Positions 41,825 to 50,945 of a DNA stretch of 64,000 nt are shown here, piece after piece. This stretch comes from Parvibaculaceae bacterium PLY_AMNH_Bact1 (GTDB taxonomy: Bacteria > Pseudomonadota > Alphaproteobacteria > Parvibaculales > Parvibaculaceae): contig CP126168.1 in assembly GCA_032881465.1 (NCBI GenBank), positions 1,116,001-1,180,000 on the forward strand. Reading direction: 5' to 3'. Made by a program: the position numbers and the translations under genes. A model generated the notes under the pieces. That model saw only the letters and a list, made by a program, of their open reading frames with translations. It was not told the DNA's origin and searched no databases. Within the stretch, counting starts at the first letter, position 1; the number at the start of each line of letters is the position of its first letter.

Positions 41825-44259
41825 GTGTCCGTTGCCACTCCAGCGAGCAGTGCATCTGTCCGTTCAGCGAGGTTGTGAAGTAGTGCGGAGCTTTTTGTTA
41901 GATGCTCTGCTTCATTCTTTAGAATGGACCTGAAGAGGCGGCTTTTGACCGCCTCTTCATTGATGGAAATCGTTTGCAATCCGGATAAAGCGGCGTCGAC
42001 CACAAAGTCGACTAGGCGTTCAGCAGCGTGCAAGCGTCCCCAAACGTAATCATGCTCCCGCGCTTCACGGCTGAAAAAAGCACCAAAGTGCCCGAGCTCC
42101 CGTCCCCTGAGTGCCGTGCGTGTCTCAGCGGTTTCTAGCGCGGTACAATCCTGCGGGCTGATGCGAGCAACGAGCACAGTGTCGACATCGTCAAGCGGCT
42201 GCCATCTAAGAAGCGGGAAGGTCAGCACATCAAAGAACGGGAAGCTCAGATAAGCGAGGATCAATTCTTTGCGGGTTTCGTCTGGCAGGAAATTCACGAT
42301 CATGATCGAGAATTCATCATCCAGCAGTGTATCCACTTCAACAAGCGAAAGAGCCTCGCGCATTTCCGTCAGCAGAGGCGCCAGTTCTTCCGGTGACGCC
42401 TTGCCGTCTGTATTCGCCAGCAGCTTTCCGGCTTTCTCGTGAATCTCAGATTTAAAGAAAGAACAAGCATCTCGTCGCTGTAGCCGTTCCAGTGCCCGGT
42501 AGAGAACGCCCTTGAACTCGTCCAGACCATGACTGTCGAGAGGTGTGTCCGACTGATCTGATATTGCGTAGAGTTCGTTAAGGCGGCGGATCACAAATCT
42601 CAATCGGCGTTGGCGAAAGCCCACATCAAACCGCCGAAGAAAGGTCACCCAGCGCGCATTGCTTGGCGAGAACTCGTCGGTCCGGTCGCCCGTCTCAAAC
42701 TCAACCGGAAAAATACCCTCTGCGCGCGCCCAATCCTCGACGGATCTTGCAAGGGCCGCGCGGGCACTTGGTTGGGCGACCTGCGGGGCAAGGTCTGCCA
42801 GCATGTCAGATATCCAGCTTAGAACTGACAGCACCTTCGTTTGAATATACCCGTCATAGGCATAACCCGCGTCGCGGGCCGCATGACCATTCGCCGTTTG
42901 GCGCAGCTGGGCCAGTTGATGGGGCGTCGGGTGGAGCGGAACGCCATCGGGTAGAATACCAGTGATCGCGCGCTGAATATGCGGACGGGTTGCTTTGAGG
43001 ACTTCCTGATAGAGGTGTACCTGCTGGCTGATCTCGTTGATCTCAGCAAGCTCATCGCGCACCGGTTCGTTGCGCGGAATATCGGAAAGAGAGGCCCGCA
43101 ACGTCTGGAAAAATCCTGGCAGCGCGCCGCCGCGCTCAATAGCACCGCTTTCCGGGTCCGGGTCGATATAGATCACCCGCCGGTCCACCTCACGGTAGGC
43201 AGGACGATCAGATAGAACGGACACCGCTTCAGCGAAGGGTTTGTTGTTGAGAACGCTGCCATCAATGAAGGAACTGGTCAGCGGGTTGTGCCCGATATCG
43301 ATCATCGATTTGAAACTTCGAGCGATAAAGCGATCCCGCGTCAGCCATTCCTCACCACGATTGGTCAGAACGCGATTTATCTCAGTGATCTGAGCGGGTG
43401 GAAAAGCACCTGGGAACGAAGAAGTCGCCCGCGCGGCGAAAACAAGACCGGGGATGTGGCTTGCGTCAAACTGGCTTTGCACGTCGCCATCGGAATGCTG
43501 CAGATAGTCAAACCTCAAGACATGACGATGTTCACGCTCCGACACGATGGGGGGATCATGCAGCGGAATGGTTTGCTCGTAGCCATAAAAGTCAGTGACA
43601 CTCACAAACAGGTTGAGTTCTTGTCCCGTTGGCAGAAGGCTCGCCCGACGTGACCGAGGTTCTCCCATAGCATGACATGCATCGAGCAACATGTCGGTCA
43701 TCAGGAAGCCGGAGAAGGGGGGCTCAAACCATCTTGACCGCATGAAGGTGGAGAGCTTTTCGCGCATTTCCAGCTCAGGCGCGATCTTCTTCAGCCATCG
43801 ATCATTAATGTCCCAGAAGAGGGGACGCAGGAAGGCCTTGCTCCATTTCCCCGCAATGGTTTCCGGGTCCATCAGTGCGGTGATGTCAGCCTTTTCGAGC
43901 CACATATGCCGATGGGCGTCGAGCGGCAGATCGTGAGCGAGGGCCCGGGCAAGCATGACGCCATTAATGCCGCCTGCCGACGCGCCAGCGATCACATCAA
44001 CAAACACCCGGAGATCAAGTTCCTGTCCGATTTCCTGCAGGAGTTCGAAATAGACACTCTCCGTATCTGTCTCACGCTCTGGATCGTTATTGACGTTGAG
44101 GTAGGTTTCATCGGCCCGGTCTGCGGGATCACTAATCTGGTGATAAAGCGCTGAGGCGCGAATGAGCTTTTGGAACTCTTTCGTCACGCCATGCATGTAA
44201 ACAGCCAGCGACACGCCGCCGTAGCACACCAGGGCCAATCTGAGTTCTTTTTCCTTCAT
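41818..44259 (-). CDS. Large patatin-like phospholipase family protein
   Basis: 813-residue patatin-related protein (TIGR03607 type). The N-terminal catalytic domain has the oxyanion loop CYGGVSLAVYMHG, the nucleophile Ser94 in GASAGG and the dyad aspartate Asp333 in IDGSVLNNKP. Thereafter a long helical region (about 400-813) contains no known catalytic motif. No signal peptide. It is convergent with the lipoprotein hydrolase gene (7-base overlap of the 3' ends). A lipase or phospholipase role inside the cell is likely; the large C-terminal part is typical for this rare alphaproteobacterial/actinobacterial subgroup. Confidence 0.82.
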   Translation of the reverse strand: MKEKELRLALVCYGGVSLAVYMHGVTKEFQKLIRASALYHQISDPADRADETYLNVNNDPERETDTESVYFELLQEIGQELDLRVFVDVIAGASAGGINGVMLARALAHDLPLDAHRHMWLEKADITALMDPETIAGKWSKAFLRPLFWDINDRWLKKIAPELEMREKLSTFMRSRWFEPPFSGFLMTDMLLDACHAMGEPRSRRASLLPTGQELNLFVSVTDFYGYEQTIPLHDPPIVSEREHRHVLRFDYLQHSDGDVQSQFDASHIPGLVFAARATSSFPGAFPPAQITEINRVLTNRGEEWLTRDRFIARSFKSMIDIGHNPLTSSFIDGSVLNNKPFAEAVSVLSDRPAYREVDRRVIYIDPDPESGAIERGGALPGFFQTLRASLSDIPRNEPVRDELAEINEISQQVHLYQEVLKATRPHIQRAITGILPDGVPLHPTPHQLAQLRQTANGHAARDAGYAYDGYIQTKVLSVLSWISDMLADLAPQVAQPSARAALARSVEDWARAEGIFPVEFETGDRTDEFSPSNARWVTFLRRFDVGFRQRRLRFVIRRLNELYAISDQSDTPLDSHGLDEFKGVLYRALERLQRRDACSFFKSEIHEKAGKLLANTDGKASPEELAPLLTEMREALSLVEVDTLLDDEFSIMIVNFLPDETRKELILAYLSFPFFDVLTFPLLRWQPLDDVDTVLVARISPQDCTALETAETRTALRGRELGHFGAFFSREAREHDYVWGRLHAAERLVDFVVDAALSGLQTISINEEAVKSRLFRSILKNEAEHLTKSSALLHNLAERTDALLAGVATDTQ

Positions 44260-44389
44260 GACCCTTTATCGGTCCAGACTCTTTAAAGTTGAAACCAGAC
44301 TATCTCTTTTTCACCGCCGACGCACGGTTGCGGCAAAACTGCACCATCAAAATTCAGCGACGGATCGTCGAATGGCATCCACAATCTGG

Positions 44390-44971
44390 TTACCTCAGCG
44401 TGTGCAAGATGCCTTGGAAAACATCAAGATAGCTCTTGGCGGCTTTTTCAAAATCCTTCTGAGCCGCGCAGTCTATCGCTGCGGCTTGAATGCCCCCTAA
44501 TAGGACTCTCGACAATGGTCCCAACGGTTGCTGTCTTATCGCTCCCGCGTCCATCGCATCCTTGAGTGCTTGTGTGACAAGCCCCCCAAAGTGCTGAGCA
44601 TCTAGCCGTTGCCAGTCTGCGTGTCCCAGAACAACCGGCCCATCCAGCAACAAGACCCGCGACACATGTGCCGGTGCACACAAATCAAAAAAGCGCTTCA
44701 TGGAGAGCATCAGCGTTTCAAGAGTGTCACGACCAGGTTCGATGTCGCTGATCATTGCAGCAACCACTTCCGACGAGACCTGTTCGAAGACGGCTTCAAA
44801 AATCTCGTTTTTGTTTTTGAAGTGGTGATAGACCGCGCCCTTTGCCACGCCGGCCTTGGCTGCGATGTCGTCGATTTTGGTTGCGTCAAACCCGGGGGCT
44901 CCAAAGAGCTGCTGGGCCGCATTGATGATCGCAGCGCGGGTGGCGGTACGTCTTTCTTCCTGGGTGGCCAA
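44390..44971 (-). CDS. TetR family repressor
   Basis: 193-residue TetR protein. AIINAAQQLFGAPGFDATKI, the HTH DDIAAKAGVAKGAVYHHFKNK and NEIFEAVFEQV begin the fold; the rest is ligand-binding and divergent. The start is TTG 44971, because AAGGGGG is six bases upstream of it; a longer TTG version at 44989 would place this site in the coding region and overlap the first operator. Divergent from the NTF2-like gene, with two matching palindromes between them, so it should control itself and that gene. Confidence 0.85.
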   Translation of the reverse strand: MATQEERRTATRAAIINAAQQLFGAPGFDATKIDDIAAKAGVAKGAVYHHFKNKNEIFEAVFEQVSSEVVAAMISDIEPGRDTLETLMLSMKRFFDLCAPAHVSRVLLLDGPVVLGHADWQRLDAQHFGGLVTQALKDAMDAGAIRQQPLGPLSRVLLGGIQAAAIDCAAQKDFEKAAKSYLDVFQGILHTLR

Positions 44972-44982
44972 TGGCGTCCCCC

Positions 44983-45011
44983 TTGACAAACCGACCTTGG
45001 GTCGGTTAAAT
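44983..45011 (+). promoter_or_regulatory. Promoter of NTF2-like gene overlapping TetR operator
   Basis: Consensus TTGACA at 44983-44988 and TTAAAT at 45006-45011, 17 bases apart. The first operator fills the spacer, so repressor binding should block transcription. Confidence 0.5.
44989..45007. promoter_or_regulatory. TetR operator 1
   Basis: Perfect inverted repeat AACCGACC-TTG-GGTCGGTT with 8-bp arms. Confidence 0.75.
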
Positions 45012-45020
45012 GAACAAATA

Positions 45021-45035
45021 CCGACCTCGGGTCGG
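45021..45035. promoter_or_regulatory. TetR operator 2
   Basis: CCGACC-TCG-GGTCGG, the same 6-bp core as operator 1, with centre 30 bp from it (about three helical turns). A third half-site CAGTCGG is at 45051. Confidence 0.7.
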
Positions 45036-45086
45036 AATGATGCAGACTTTCAGTCGGTTCTAGTTCTATCAAAAGGAAACATCAAG

Positions 45087-45530
45087 ATGACCGTTGCAAC
45101 ACTATCAAAGCATCCCCAATCAGATAGCGATCTGACGGACCGTTGTCGGCAAACTGCAGCTCAACTGGTTGAAGCATTTGCAGTTCAGGACATAGACAAA
45201 ATTATGAGCCTGTTTGCCGATACATCGACCTATTGTGATGTTGCTGGGGAGGGACCCCGCGGCGATGAATATGTCGGCAAAGACGAAATTCGAAAAGCGT
45301 TCCTCCAGGGCTTTGAACAGCTTGGCGACCACACCTATGAGGCCTTGTCAGTCGTGGCTGACGGGACAACAGCTTTTGCAAGTTGGGTCCTGATCCTTGG
45401 TCGAGCAGACGATCCTTCAGCTCTTCGGTTTGACGGCGCAGACCATTTCGAGATGAACGACGATGCTCTGGTCGTCCTGAAGAAAGGGTGGGTCAAAGGT
45501 CAATCTCTGCTTTTGGCTCAGGCATCTTGA
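45087..45530 (+). CDS. SnoaL/NTF2-like protein
   Basis: 147-residue NTF2-fold protein: LTDRCRQTAAQLVEAFAVQDIDKIMSLFADTSTYCDV followed by KDEIRKAFLQGFEQLGDHTYEAL and FASWVLILGRADDP. These cone-shaped proteins are isomerases, hydratases or non-catalytic binders. The start at 45087 is after AAAGGA; the frame is open to 44856 but that would run through the TetR promoter. Controlled by the divergent TetR; it may be co-transcribed with the membrane protein 80 bases downstream. Specific function unknown. Confidence 0.75.
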   Translation: MTVATLSKHPQSDSDLTDRCRQTAAQLVEAFAVQDIDKIMSLFADTSTYCDVAGEGPRGDEYVGKDEIRKAFLQGFEQLGDHTYEALSVVADGTTAFASWVLILGRADDPSALRFDGADHFEMNDDALVVLKKGWVKGQSLLLAQAS

Positions 45531-45609
45531 GGCCCAAATCATGAATGGTTGAAAGTGCCTCGCGCGGGAAAATTTGCGCGGGGTGCAGATGTTAGAAGGA
45601 TGGAAACCA

Positions 45610-46041
45610 ATGACTCTCACGATTTCACCCACGGGACTGGAACTTGTCTTCTCCGGAGCACTACTTTTCTTGATTGGGCTAGTCCAAGGCGTAGCAATCC
45701 CGAAATTCACTAACTCTCGCATGGCCCTATCAGCACACTTGTCGGCAGTACAATCGGGAATGGCGTTGATGATATTTGGCATCATATGGGGGCTGGTGGC
45801 ATTGCCGGCCTTTTGGCACACGCCGGTCAAGCTCGCTCTGATACTGAGTGTTTATCTGATCTGGCTCGGCATCACAGTGTCAGCAGTAACAGGAGCCAGC
45901 AAAGCGCTGCCGATCGCAGGTGAAGGCTACACAGGGAGCAAGATCAGCGAACACCTTGTGACAGCAATTGAAGGTGCTGGCGTCTTCCTGTCGCTTGCAT
46001 CAGGTGTTGCGATAGTTGTCGGTCTGGTCCTCGCGTTTTAG
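45610..46041 (+). CDS. HabA/HabB-like (hydroxylaminobenzene mutase) membrane protein
   Basis: 143-residue integral membrane protein with four hydrophobic segments. GALLFLIGLVQGVAIPKFTNSRMALSAHLSAVQSGMALM and the following IWGLVALP strongly recall hydroxylaminobenzene mutases HabA/HabB, which rearrange hydroxylaminobenzene to 2-aminophenol in nitrobenzene degraders. The C-terminal SEHLVTAIEGAGVFLSL is also compatible. AGAAGGA lies nine bases before ATG 45610; ATG 45589 is an alternative. Many such proteins in non-degraders are of unknown role, so the enzymatic call is tentative. Proximity to the TetR suggests inducible expression. Confidence 0.6.
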   Translation: MTLTISPTGLELVFSGALLFLIGLVQGVAIPKFTNSRMALSAHLSAVQSGMALMIFGIIWGLVALPAFWHTPVKLALILSVYLIWLGITVSAVTGASKALPIAGEGYTGSKISEHLVTAIEGAGVFLSLASGVAIVVGLVLAF

Positions 46042-46063
46042 GTCACCTGTTTGAGATGGAAGT

Positions 46064-46477
46064 CTACGACTCCATCGGGACAAGCCGCACCGTCGACATG
46101 CCTTTCGCAATGACGGTGCCGTCTGGGGTGGTCAGACGCCCTTCGACAAAGGCCGTCTTTCGCCCGAGCCGCTCAATCCATGCTTCGGCGTGGACGAGAC
46201 CAGGATGCGCTGCTGCATAGAAGGCGATTTTTATGTCGAGCGACAGAGGGAGCAGTTTTGCCTCTGTCTTTGCGATCAGCGCTTGCGCCATGGCGGCATC
46301 GATCCAGCCGGTGACGAACCCGCCCTGCACGATGTTACCCGAGTGGCATTGAGAGGGCTTGGCTTCAAACTCCAGAGCAACGCGTCCCTCATCAGCATCA
46401 ACGGAAAGGGTGCGAACCAGGCCCATTGTCTCCATCAGCGTGTTCTTTTCCGGAGCATTTGTTTCTGTGTCAGTCAT
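46064..46477 (-). CDS. PaaI-type hotdog thioesterase
   Basis: 137-residue hotdog protein. FEAKPSQCHSGNIVQGGFVTGWIDAAMAQALI has the pattern of the PaaI group, but with QGG in place of HGG in the active loop. ATG 46477 is chosen over an earlier frame-open start at 46519 by its GGGAAC spacing and because it gives a family-length protein. Convergent with the HabA/B-like gene. Substrate unknown. Confidence 0.78.
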   Translation of the reverse strand: MTDTETNAPEKNTLMETMGLVRTLSVDADEGRVALEFEAKPSQCHSGNIVQGGFVTGWIDAAMAQALIAKTEAKLLPLSLDIKIAFYAAAHPGLVHAEAWIERLGRKTAFVEGRLTTPDGTVIAKGMSTVRLVPMES

Positions 46478-46610
46478 GAAGTTCCCAGTACGACTTGAGG
46501 TGAATATGGATGGCCGCAAGAATGCAGAAACGGTCCCTTAGCGCAACCGTGATTGGCGTCGGTCCTGAAATTGGTCAGAATATCGGCATAACAATCAGGA
46601 AGGTGGTCTC

Positions 46611-47801
46611 ATGGCGGGTGCTTTGGACGGAGTGAGAATCGTAGATCTGACGACAATGATATCGGGTCCTATTGCGACCATGATGCTTGCGGACCAGGGC
46701 GCTGATGTCATCAAGGTGGAACCTAAGACCGGGGATCTGGTGCGAGTTCTGGGGCCTGCGAAGGGAGACCGTACGGCGACGTTCCTTGCAGCCAATCGAA
46801 ACAAGCGCTCTCTGGTCTTGGATTTGAAAAGCGCTGAGGGGCTTGAGGCTTTGAAGAAGCTTGTCAGCACTGCAGATGTGGTGGTCCAGAATTTCAGGCC
46901 AGGTGCAGCAGAGCGCATGGGGATCGGCGAAGCAGATCTACGCAAAGAACAACCGAACCTCATCTATGTGTCTATCTCGGGATTCGGGGAAACCGGGCCC
47001 TATGCCAAAAAACGCGTCTACGATCCGGTAATCCAGGCACTATCTGGATTGGCGGCGATCCAAGCAGATCGTGACACGGGCCGCCCGCGCATGATCCGCA
47101 CCATCATTCCTGACAAGCTCACTGCAGTAACGGCTGCTCAGGCGATTACCGCCGCTCTTTTTGCGCGTGAGCGTTCAGGTGAAGGGCAACACATCAAGCT
47201 ATCTATGTTGGATGCCATGATTGCCTTTCTCTGGGCAGAAGGGCTGGTGGCCCTTACCTTTCCAGGTGGAGAGAAGCACGCGGCCCGCGCACAACTATCT
47301 CAGGATCTGATCTACAAAACGCAGGATGGCTACATCACCGTTGGTGCAGTCTCGGATGATGAATGGAAGGGCCTGTGTGCCGCGCTAGAGCAGCCTCAAT
47401 GGTTGGAGGATGAGCGTTTCAATACGCCAAGCGGACGGGTGGTGAACGCACCAGCTCGTCTTGCGCTAACGCAGGAAGTCCTGCAACACAAGACCAGCGC
47501 GGAGTGGTTGAGCGTACTTGACGCGAACCAGGTTCCCTGTGCCCCGATCCTGAACCGAACAACATTGCTGGATCATCCGCAGATTGAGGCCAACGACATT
47601 ATCAGGGATCATCAGGAAGAGGATCTGGGCTCTTTTCGCTTGCCACGTCCCGCAGCGCGGTTTAGCGAGACGCAAGCGGAAATCCAGCGTCAAGCACCGC
47701 ATCTCGGGGAGCACACGGAGCAACTGCTCACGGAATTGGGATATGATCAGGAAGCCGTGGCCGACTTCGTGACGGCGGCTGGTCTGGCCTCCCATGGTTA
47801 A
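46611..47801 (+). CDS. CaiB/BaiF class III CoA-transferase
   Basis: 396-residue family III acyl-CoA transferase. GVRIVDLTTMISGPIATMMLADQGADVIKVE, NRNKRSLVLDL, NFRPGAAERMGI, YVSISGFGETGPY and the catalytic aspartate in IKLSMLDAMIAFLW are all present. Forms interlocked dimers and transfers CoA between carboxylic acids, or acts as a racemase in some members. GGAAGG precedes the start. It stands alone; the cargo may be a branched or aromatic acid in keeping with the catabolic setting. Confidence 0.9.
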   Translation: MAGALDGVRIVDLTTMISGPIATMMLADQGADVIKVEPKTGDLVRVLGPAKGDRTATFLAANRNKRSLVLDLKSAEGLEALKKLVSTADVVVQNFRPGAAERMGIGEADLRKEQPNLIYVSISGFGETGPYAKKRVYDPVIQALSGLAAIQADRDTGRPRMIRTIIPDKLTAVTAAQAITAALFARERSGEGQHIKLSMLDAMIAFLWAEGLVALTFPGGEKHAARAQLSQDLIYKTQDGYITVGAVSDDEWKGLCAALEQPQWLEDERFNTPSGRVVNAPARLALTQEVLQHKTSAEWLSVLDANQVPCAPILNRTTLLDHPQIEANDIIRDHQEEDLGSFRLPRPAARFSETQAEIQRQAPHLGEHTEQLLTELGYDQEAVADFVTAAGLASHG

Positions 47802-47883
47802 CCATAAGTTACGTTTTTCAGCGAGCATTCCATTCTCGTGGTAATTTCACCATCTGGGGAATGGGTGCCGCCGTGTAGGAGCA

Positions 47884-48630
47884 GTGCCTGAGTTGAGTTT
47901 GGGGGCTGGTGATTTGTTTCCAGCAGTGCTGAGTAGGATTTTTCTGATCTTTCTAGCGATCATGGTTTTGGTCGCCTTTCTGCTTCAATGGGAGCAGCAG
48001 TTACGGCTGAAATTCCTCGGCATCTCAGTTGATTCCGATACGCTTTCCTTTGAAGTTGCGAACTACGGAACCTCCTATGTCGGGAAAACCGACTATGTGG
48101 GCAGCATTGCGTTTTTGTCGCCGGATCAGAAATCCGTCTCGCTCTTTAAAGGGGCGATAGATCTCATCCCGCCTTCGCGGTCTGTAACTGCTTCTCTCGG
48201 TTTTGATGCGCCGATCGTCCCACCTACAATGGCGCCGACGGAAACCTCGGTCACTCAGCTGTGCCTCTACACGCGGGGCCGTCTCTATTTCGACACCCAT
48301 TTCCACAAGGTCTACTTTCGTCACCGTACAAGCGAAACCCCAAGCCGCATCGTCGAGCAATTGCCTGATCTGGAGATTGCTGAATACAAGCACGTCTTTT
48401 TTGGGCGTCCGCCCTGTACCTTTGTAGGGTCAGGCAACTATTTCTCCTATGAGATCAATGCAGCCAACATTGAATGCAAATCGATTGGCGAGGTGAATGA
48501 GACTGTCTGCCATACGGAAGGCGTCGTGAAGTCGACCTTGGAAGGCATTTTCGATCCGGTCCAGACGTCTGTGGATTTCAACTTCCCAGACCGTCAAACA
48601 GTTCGCCCCCAGTCGCTTCTCAGGAACTAG
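47884..48630 (+). CDS. Single-pass membrane protein, unknown function
   Basis: 248-residue protein beginning with GTG (47884; GGAG lies five bases before). An N-terminal hydrophobic segment, SRIFLIFLAIMVLVAFLL, leaves about 210 residues on the far side of the membrane. These are beta-rich (SFEVANYGTSYVGKTDYVGS, RSVTASLGFDAPIVPP) with four cysteines in the second half. I recognise no family. Flanked by a CoA-transferase and an SMP-30-type gene, each probably transcribed separately. Confidence 0.6.
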   Translation: MPELSLGAGDLFPAVLSRIFLIFLAIMVLVAFLLQWEQQLRLKFLGISVDSDTLSFEVANYGTSYVGKTDYVGSIAFLSPDQKSVSLFKGAIDLIPPSRSVTASLGFDAPIVPPTMAPTETSVTQLCLYTRGRLYFDTHFHKVYFRHRTSETPSRIVEQLPDLEIAEYKHVFFGRPPCTFVGSGNYFSYEINAANIECKSIGEVNETVCHTEGVVKSTLEGIFDPVQTSVDFNFPDRQTVRPQSLLRN

Positions 48631-48765
48631 GATAGCGCAGGAACTTTTTTGCCAATTGAGCCGTCCAACTTCCGGCAGGCATTGAGTTCGTCGGGAGGCG
48701 GGCGCGATAGTGCGTTTTGGTGATAGAATATCCGTTGGATCTATTTGCCAGGATTGGGTTTGGAA

Positions 48766-49644
48766 ATGCGCGATGTAGCCGTTGTTCAATATCATGACCA
48801 TGTCTGCGGTTGGGGAGAAGGTCTCTGCTGGGATGCTGATACTGGTCGGCTTTACTTCGCAGATTGCGCGCGAAACGTGGTTGGTGTCACGACCCTGAAT
48901 GCGCCAAACAACGTCAAACTGATTGAAACACCATCGATGCCGACAAAAGTTCTTTTGTGTGGACGTCCTGATGCAGTCCTGGTGGTGCTGGACGATGGCA
49001 TTTACGAGATTGTGGATGACATATGCAGCTCCGCGGCGGTGATCCCTAAGCCCGCGGGCGCGTCTGCTCGGTTCAACGACGCAACGGTAGACCCTGAAGG
49101 ACGAATTGTAACCGGAAACCTCGGGCTTACGCCAAACACAGACGGAGCCTTTTGGGGTTGGGAAAAGCAGGATGGGTGGCGCCAGTTAGCGACCGCCAAA
49201 GGCAATGCAAATGGGCCGTGCTTCTCAGAGGATGGGCGCACAATGTTTTTTGCTGACACACCAACAGGAAACATCCATGCGTATGAATACGACCCAGCTG
49301 CGGGGCAAGCATCCAGGGAGGTGGTTTTTGCAAATACGTTTGCACTCAACGGCGCTCCTGATGGAGCGGCACTTGATCACGAGGGAGGGCTCTGGTCTGC
49401 CGTTTATGGAGCAGGAGTAATTGCGCGCTACACACCTGATGGCAGCTTAGACACCACAATTTCCCTTCCTGTCCGCAACCCTACAGATGTTATTTTTGCA
49501 GGGCCTGATTTAAACCGCCTTATCGTCACATCTTCCATGGAACAGCCAGATCCAAACGGAAAGACCACGGCGCTCGCTGGCGCGACGTTTGAGGTAAAGG
49601 GAATTGGAATGTCCGGCCTTCCTATCCCCAGTGTTGCGCTATGA
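48766..49644 (+). CDS. SMP-30/gluconolactonase-like lactonase
   Basis: 292-residue six-bladed propeller of the SMP-30/regucalcin/gluconolactonase family, metal-dependent hydrolases of sugar lactones. Metal ligands are recognisable: Glu in CGWGEGLCWD, Asn in ARFNDATVDPEG and Asn/Asp positions in NGPCFSEDGRTMFFADT and LNGAPDGAALDHEGGLW. ATG 48766 is preferred to a TTG 21 bases earlier. Substrate could be a sugar acid lactone or another ester; no sugar operon is near. Confidence 0.82.
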   Translation: MRDVAVVQYHDHVCGWGEGLCWDADTGRLYFADCARNVVGVTTLNAPNNVKLIETPSMPTKVLLCGRPDAVLVVLDDGIYEIVDDICSSAAVIPKPAGASARFNDATVDPEGRIVTGNLGLTPNTDGAFWGWEKQDGWRQLATAKGNANGPCFSEDGRTMFFADTPTGNIHAYEYDPAAGQASREVVFANTFALNGAPDGAALDHEGGLWSAVYGAGVIARYTPDGSLDTTISLPVRNPTDVIFAGPDLNRLIVTSSMEQPDPNGKTTALAGATFEVKGIGMSGLPIPSVAL

Positions 49645-49718
49645 TTAGGGCAGAGATCGCTCGGTGTTTAGAGTCGGTTTTGTCTATCGAGATAGGCTCT
49701 GGCCAGAGAGGCGGATAA

Positions 49719-50894
49719 ATGGCGGAAAAAGCAAGCGGCATAGGTGCCCTGACAACACTGGCGAGGTTCGCGGTCCCGCGCCTCGGGCGGTATCTCATGA
49801 GCGGGAATGCTGTCGTTCAAAGTGCGTCCCTTAAAAGTCAGCTGACACCGCTCATGGCGAGTGGAGAAAATGAGCTGGTGTCGGACGCATCATTTCATGC
49901 GCTGCCAGCTGAAGGCGGCGCATGGACGGACACGGGTGTCACGGTGGCAGCTGGCGAAGAAGTCACTCTGCTGGCGCAGGGTGTATTCTGGATGTCCAAA
50001 CCGCTGGACATAAGACTGCCGCCAAGCGCTGCATTGTGGGCGCGGATAGGGAGCGGCAGTGTTTTCAAAGTAACGTCCAATGCCGCCACAGTCGTGGCGA
50101 AGGAGTCTGGTCGCCTCTCCCTGATAGCAGCGGGCCCGGGCGTCTGGGAAAACCGGCAAGGCGAATTTTTAGGAGGTGAAACGCCCGTCGGTCCGCAGGG
50201 TGAGCTTGATGTCGCTGTCCTGAAGTTTCAGGGGAATGCCGCTAACGCACTGCAGAGTTTGGCTGCAAAGGCAGAAAAGCCTCTGGTTGATCTGCTGAAA
50301 GAGGGTGCTGACCACATCACGGATGCAGCGACGCCACCCGAAAACTGGCGCTACCTCTGGCGGCTAGGTGAGGGCGAGTTGTATCGGCCGGCCGCAGAGC
50401 AGGAGGACACCTGTATTCACTGCACCACCCATGAAGATGTTGGTATTCTACAGATTCCGGCTGAGCGACCGCTAACAGATACGCTCACCCTCAATTGGGA
50501 TTGGATCGCCCACCAACTGCCCTCGACGTTGCCTGAGGACATCGAACCAACCCACGATTATCTCTCCATCGCGGTTGAGTTCGACAATGGTCTGGACCTG
50601 ACCTACATGTGGTCGGCGGCACTGCCAGAAGATACGATTTTTCAGTGCCCTCTCGCCTGGTGGGATGAGCGGGAAACCCACTGGGTTATCCGGACGAAAA
50701 AGGACATCGGAAAGTGGCTTTCCGAAGAACGGTCGATCCGAAAAGACTATGAGCGAGCTATTGGGGGTGATGTTCCGGCAAAGGTCGTGCAGGTCTGGCT
50801 CATCGCCAATTCTTTGTTCCAGCGAGGCACGGGAAAATGCGACTACCGGGCAATACGGCTGGTGGATGGCGAGGAGACCCTAACCCTCTGCTGA
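49719..50894 (+). CDS. DUF3047-like protein with lectin-like N-terminal domain
   Basis: 391-residue protein. The central segment (about 68-160; WTDTGVTVAAGEEVTLLAQGVFWM, LWARIGSGSVFKVTSNAATVVAK) is beta-rich and has the feel of a PA-IL/LecA-like jelly roll. The C-terminal 170 residues (LTLNWDWIAHQLPSTLPED, DYLSIAVEFDNGLDLTYMWSAALPED, KWLSEERSIRKDYERAIGG, VWLIANSLFQRGTGKCDYRAI) resemble DUF3047, found in putative extracytoplasmic proteins. No clear signal peptide. The combination is unusual. Function unknown; domain calls are from pattern recognition only. Confidence 0.6.
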   Translation: MAEKASGIGALTTLARFAVPRLGRYLMSGNAVVQSASLKSQLTPLMASGENELVSDASFHALPAEGGAWTDTGVTVAAGEEVTLLAQGVFWMSKPLDIRLPPSAALWARIGSGSVFKVTSNAATVVAKESGRLSLIAAGPGVWENRQGEFLGGETPVGPQGELDVAVLKFQGNAANALQSLAAKAEKPLVDLLKEGADHITDAATPPENWRYLWRLGEGELYRPAAEQEDTCIHCTTHEDVGILQIPAERPLTDTLTLNWDWIAHQLPSTLPEDIEPTHDYLSIAVEFDNGLDLTYMWSAALPEDTIFQCPLAWWDERETHWVIRTKKDIGKWLSEERSIRKDYERAIGGDVPAKVVQVWLIANSLFQRGTGKCDYRAIRLVDGEETLTLC

Positions 50895-50945
50895 CCCCGG
50901 TTCTGACGGCAGTTCGTCGTGAGAGTGTCCTGGCGGTGTTGGCGC

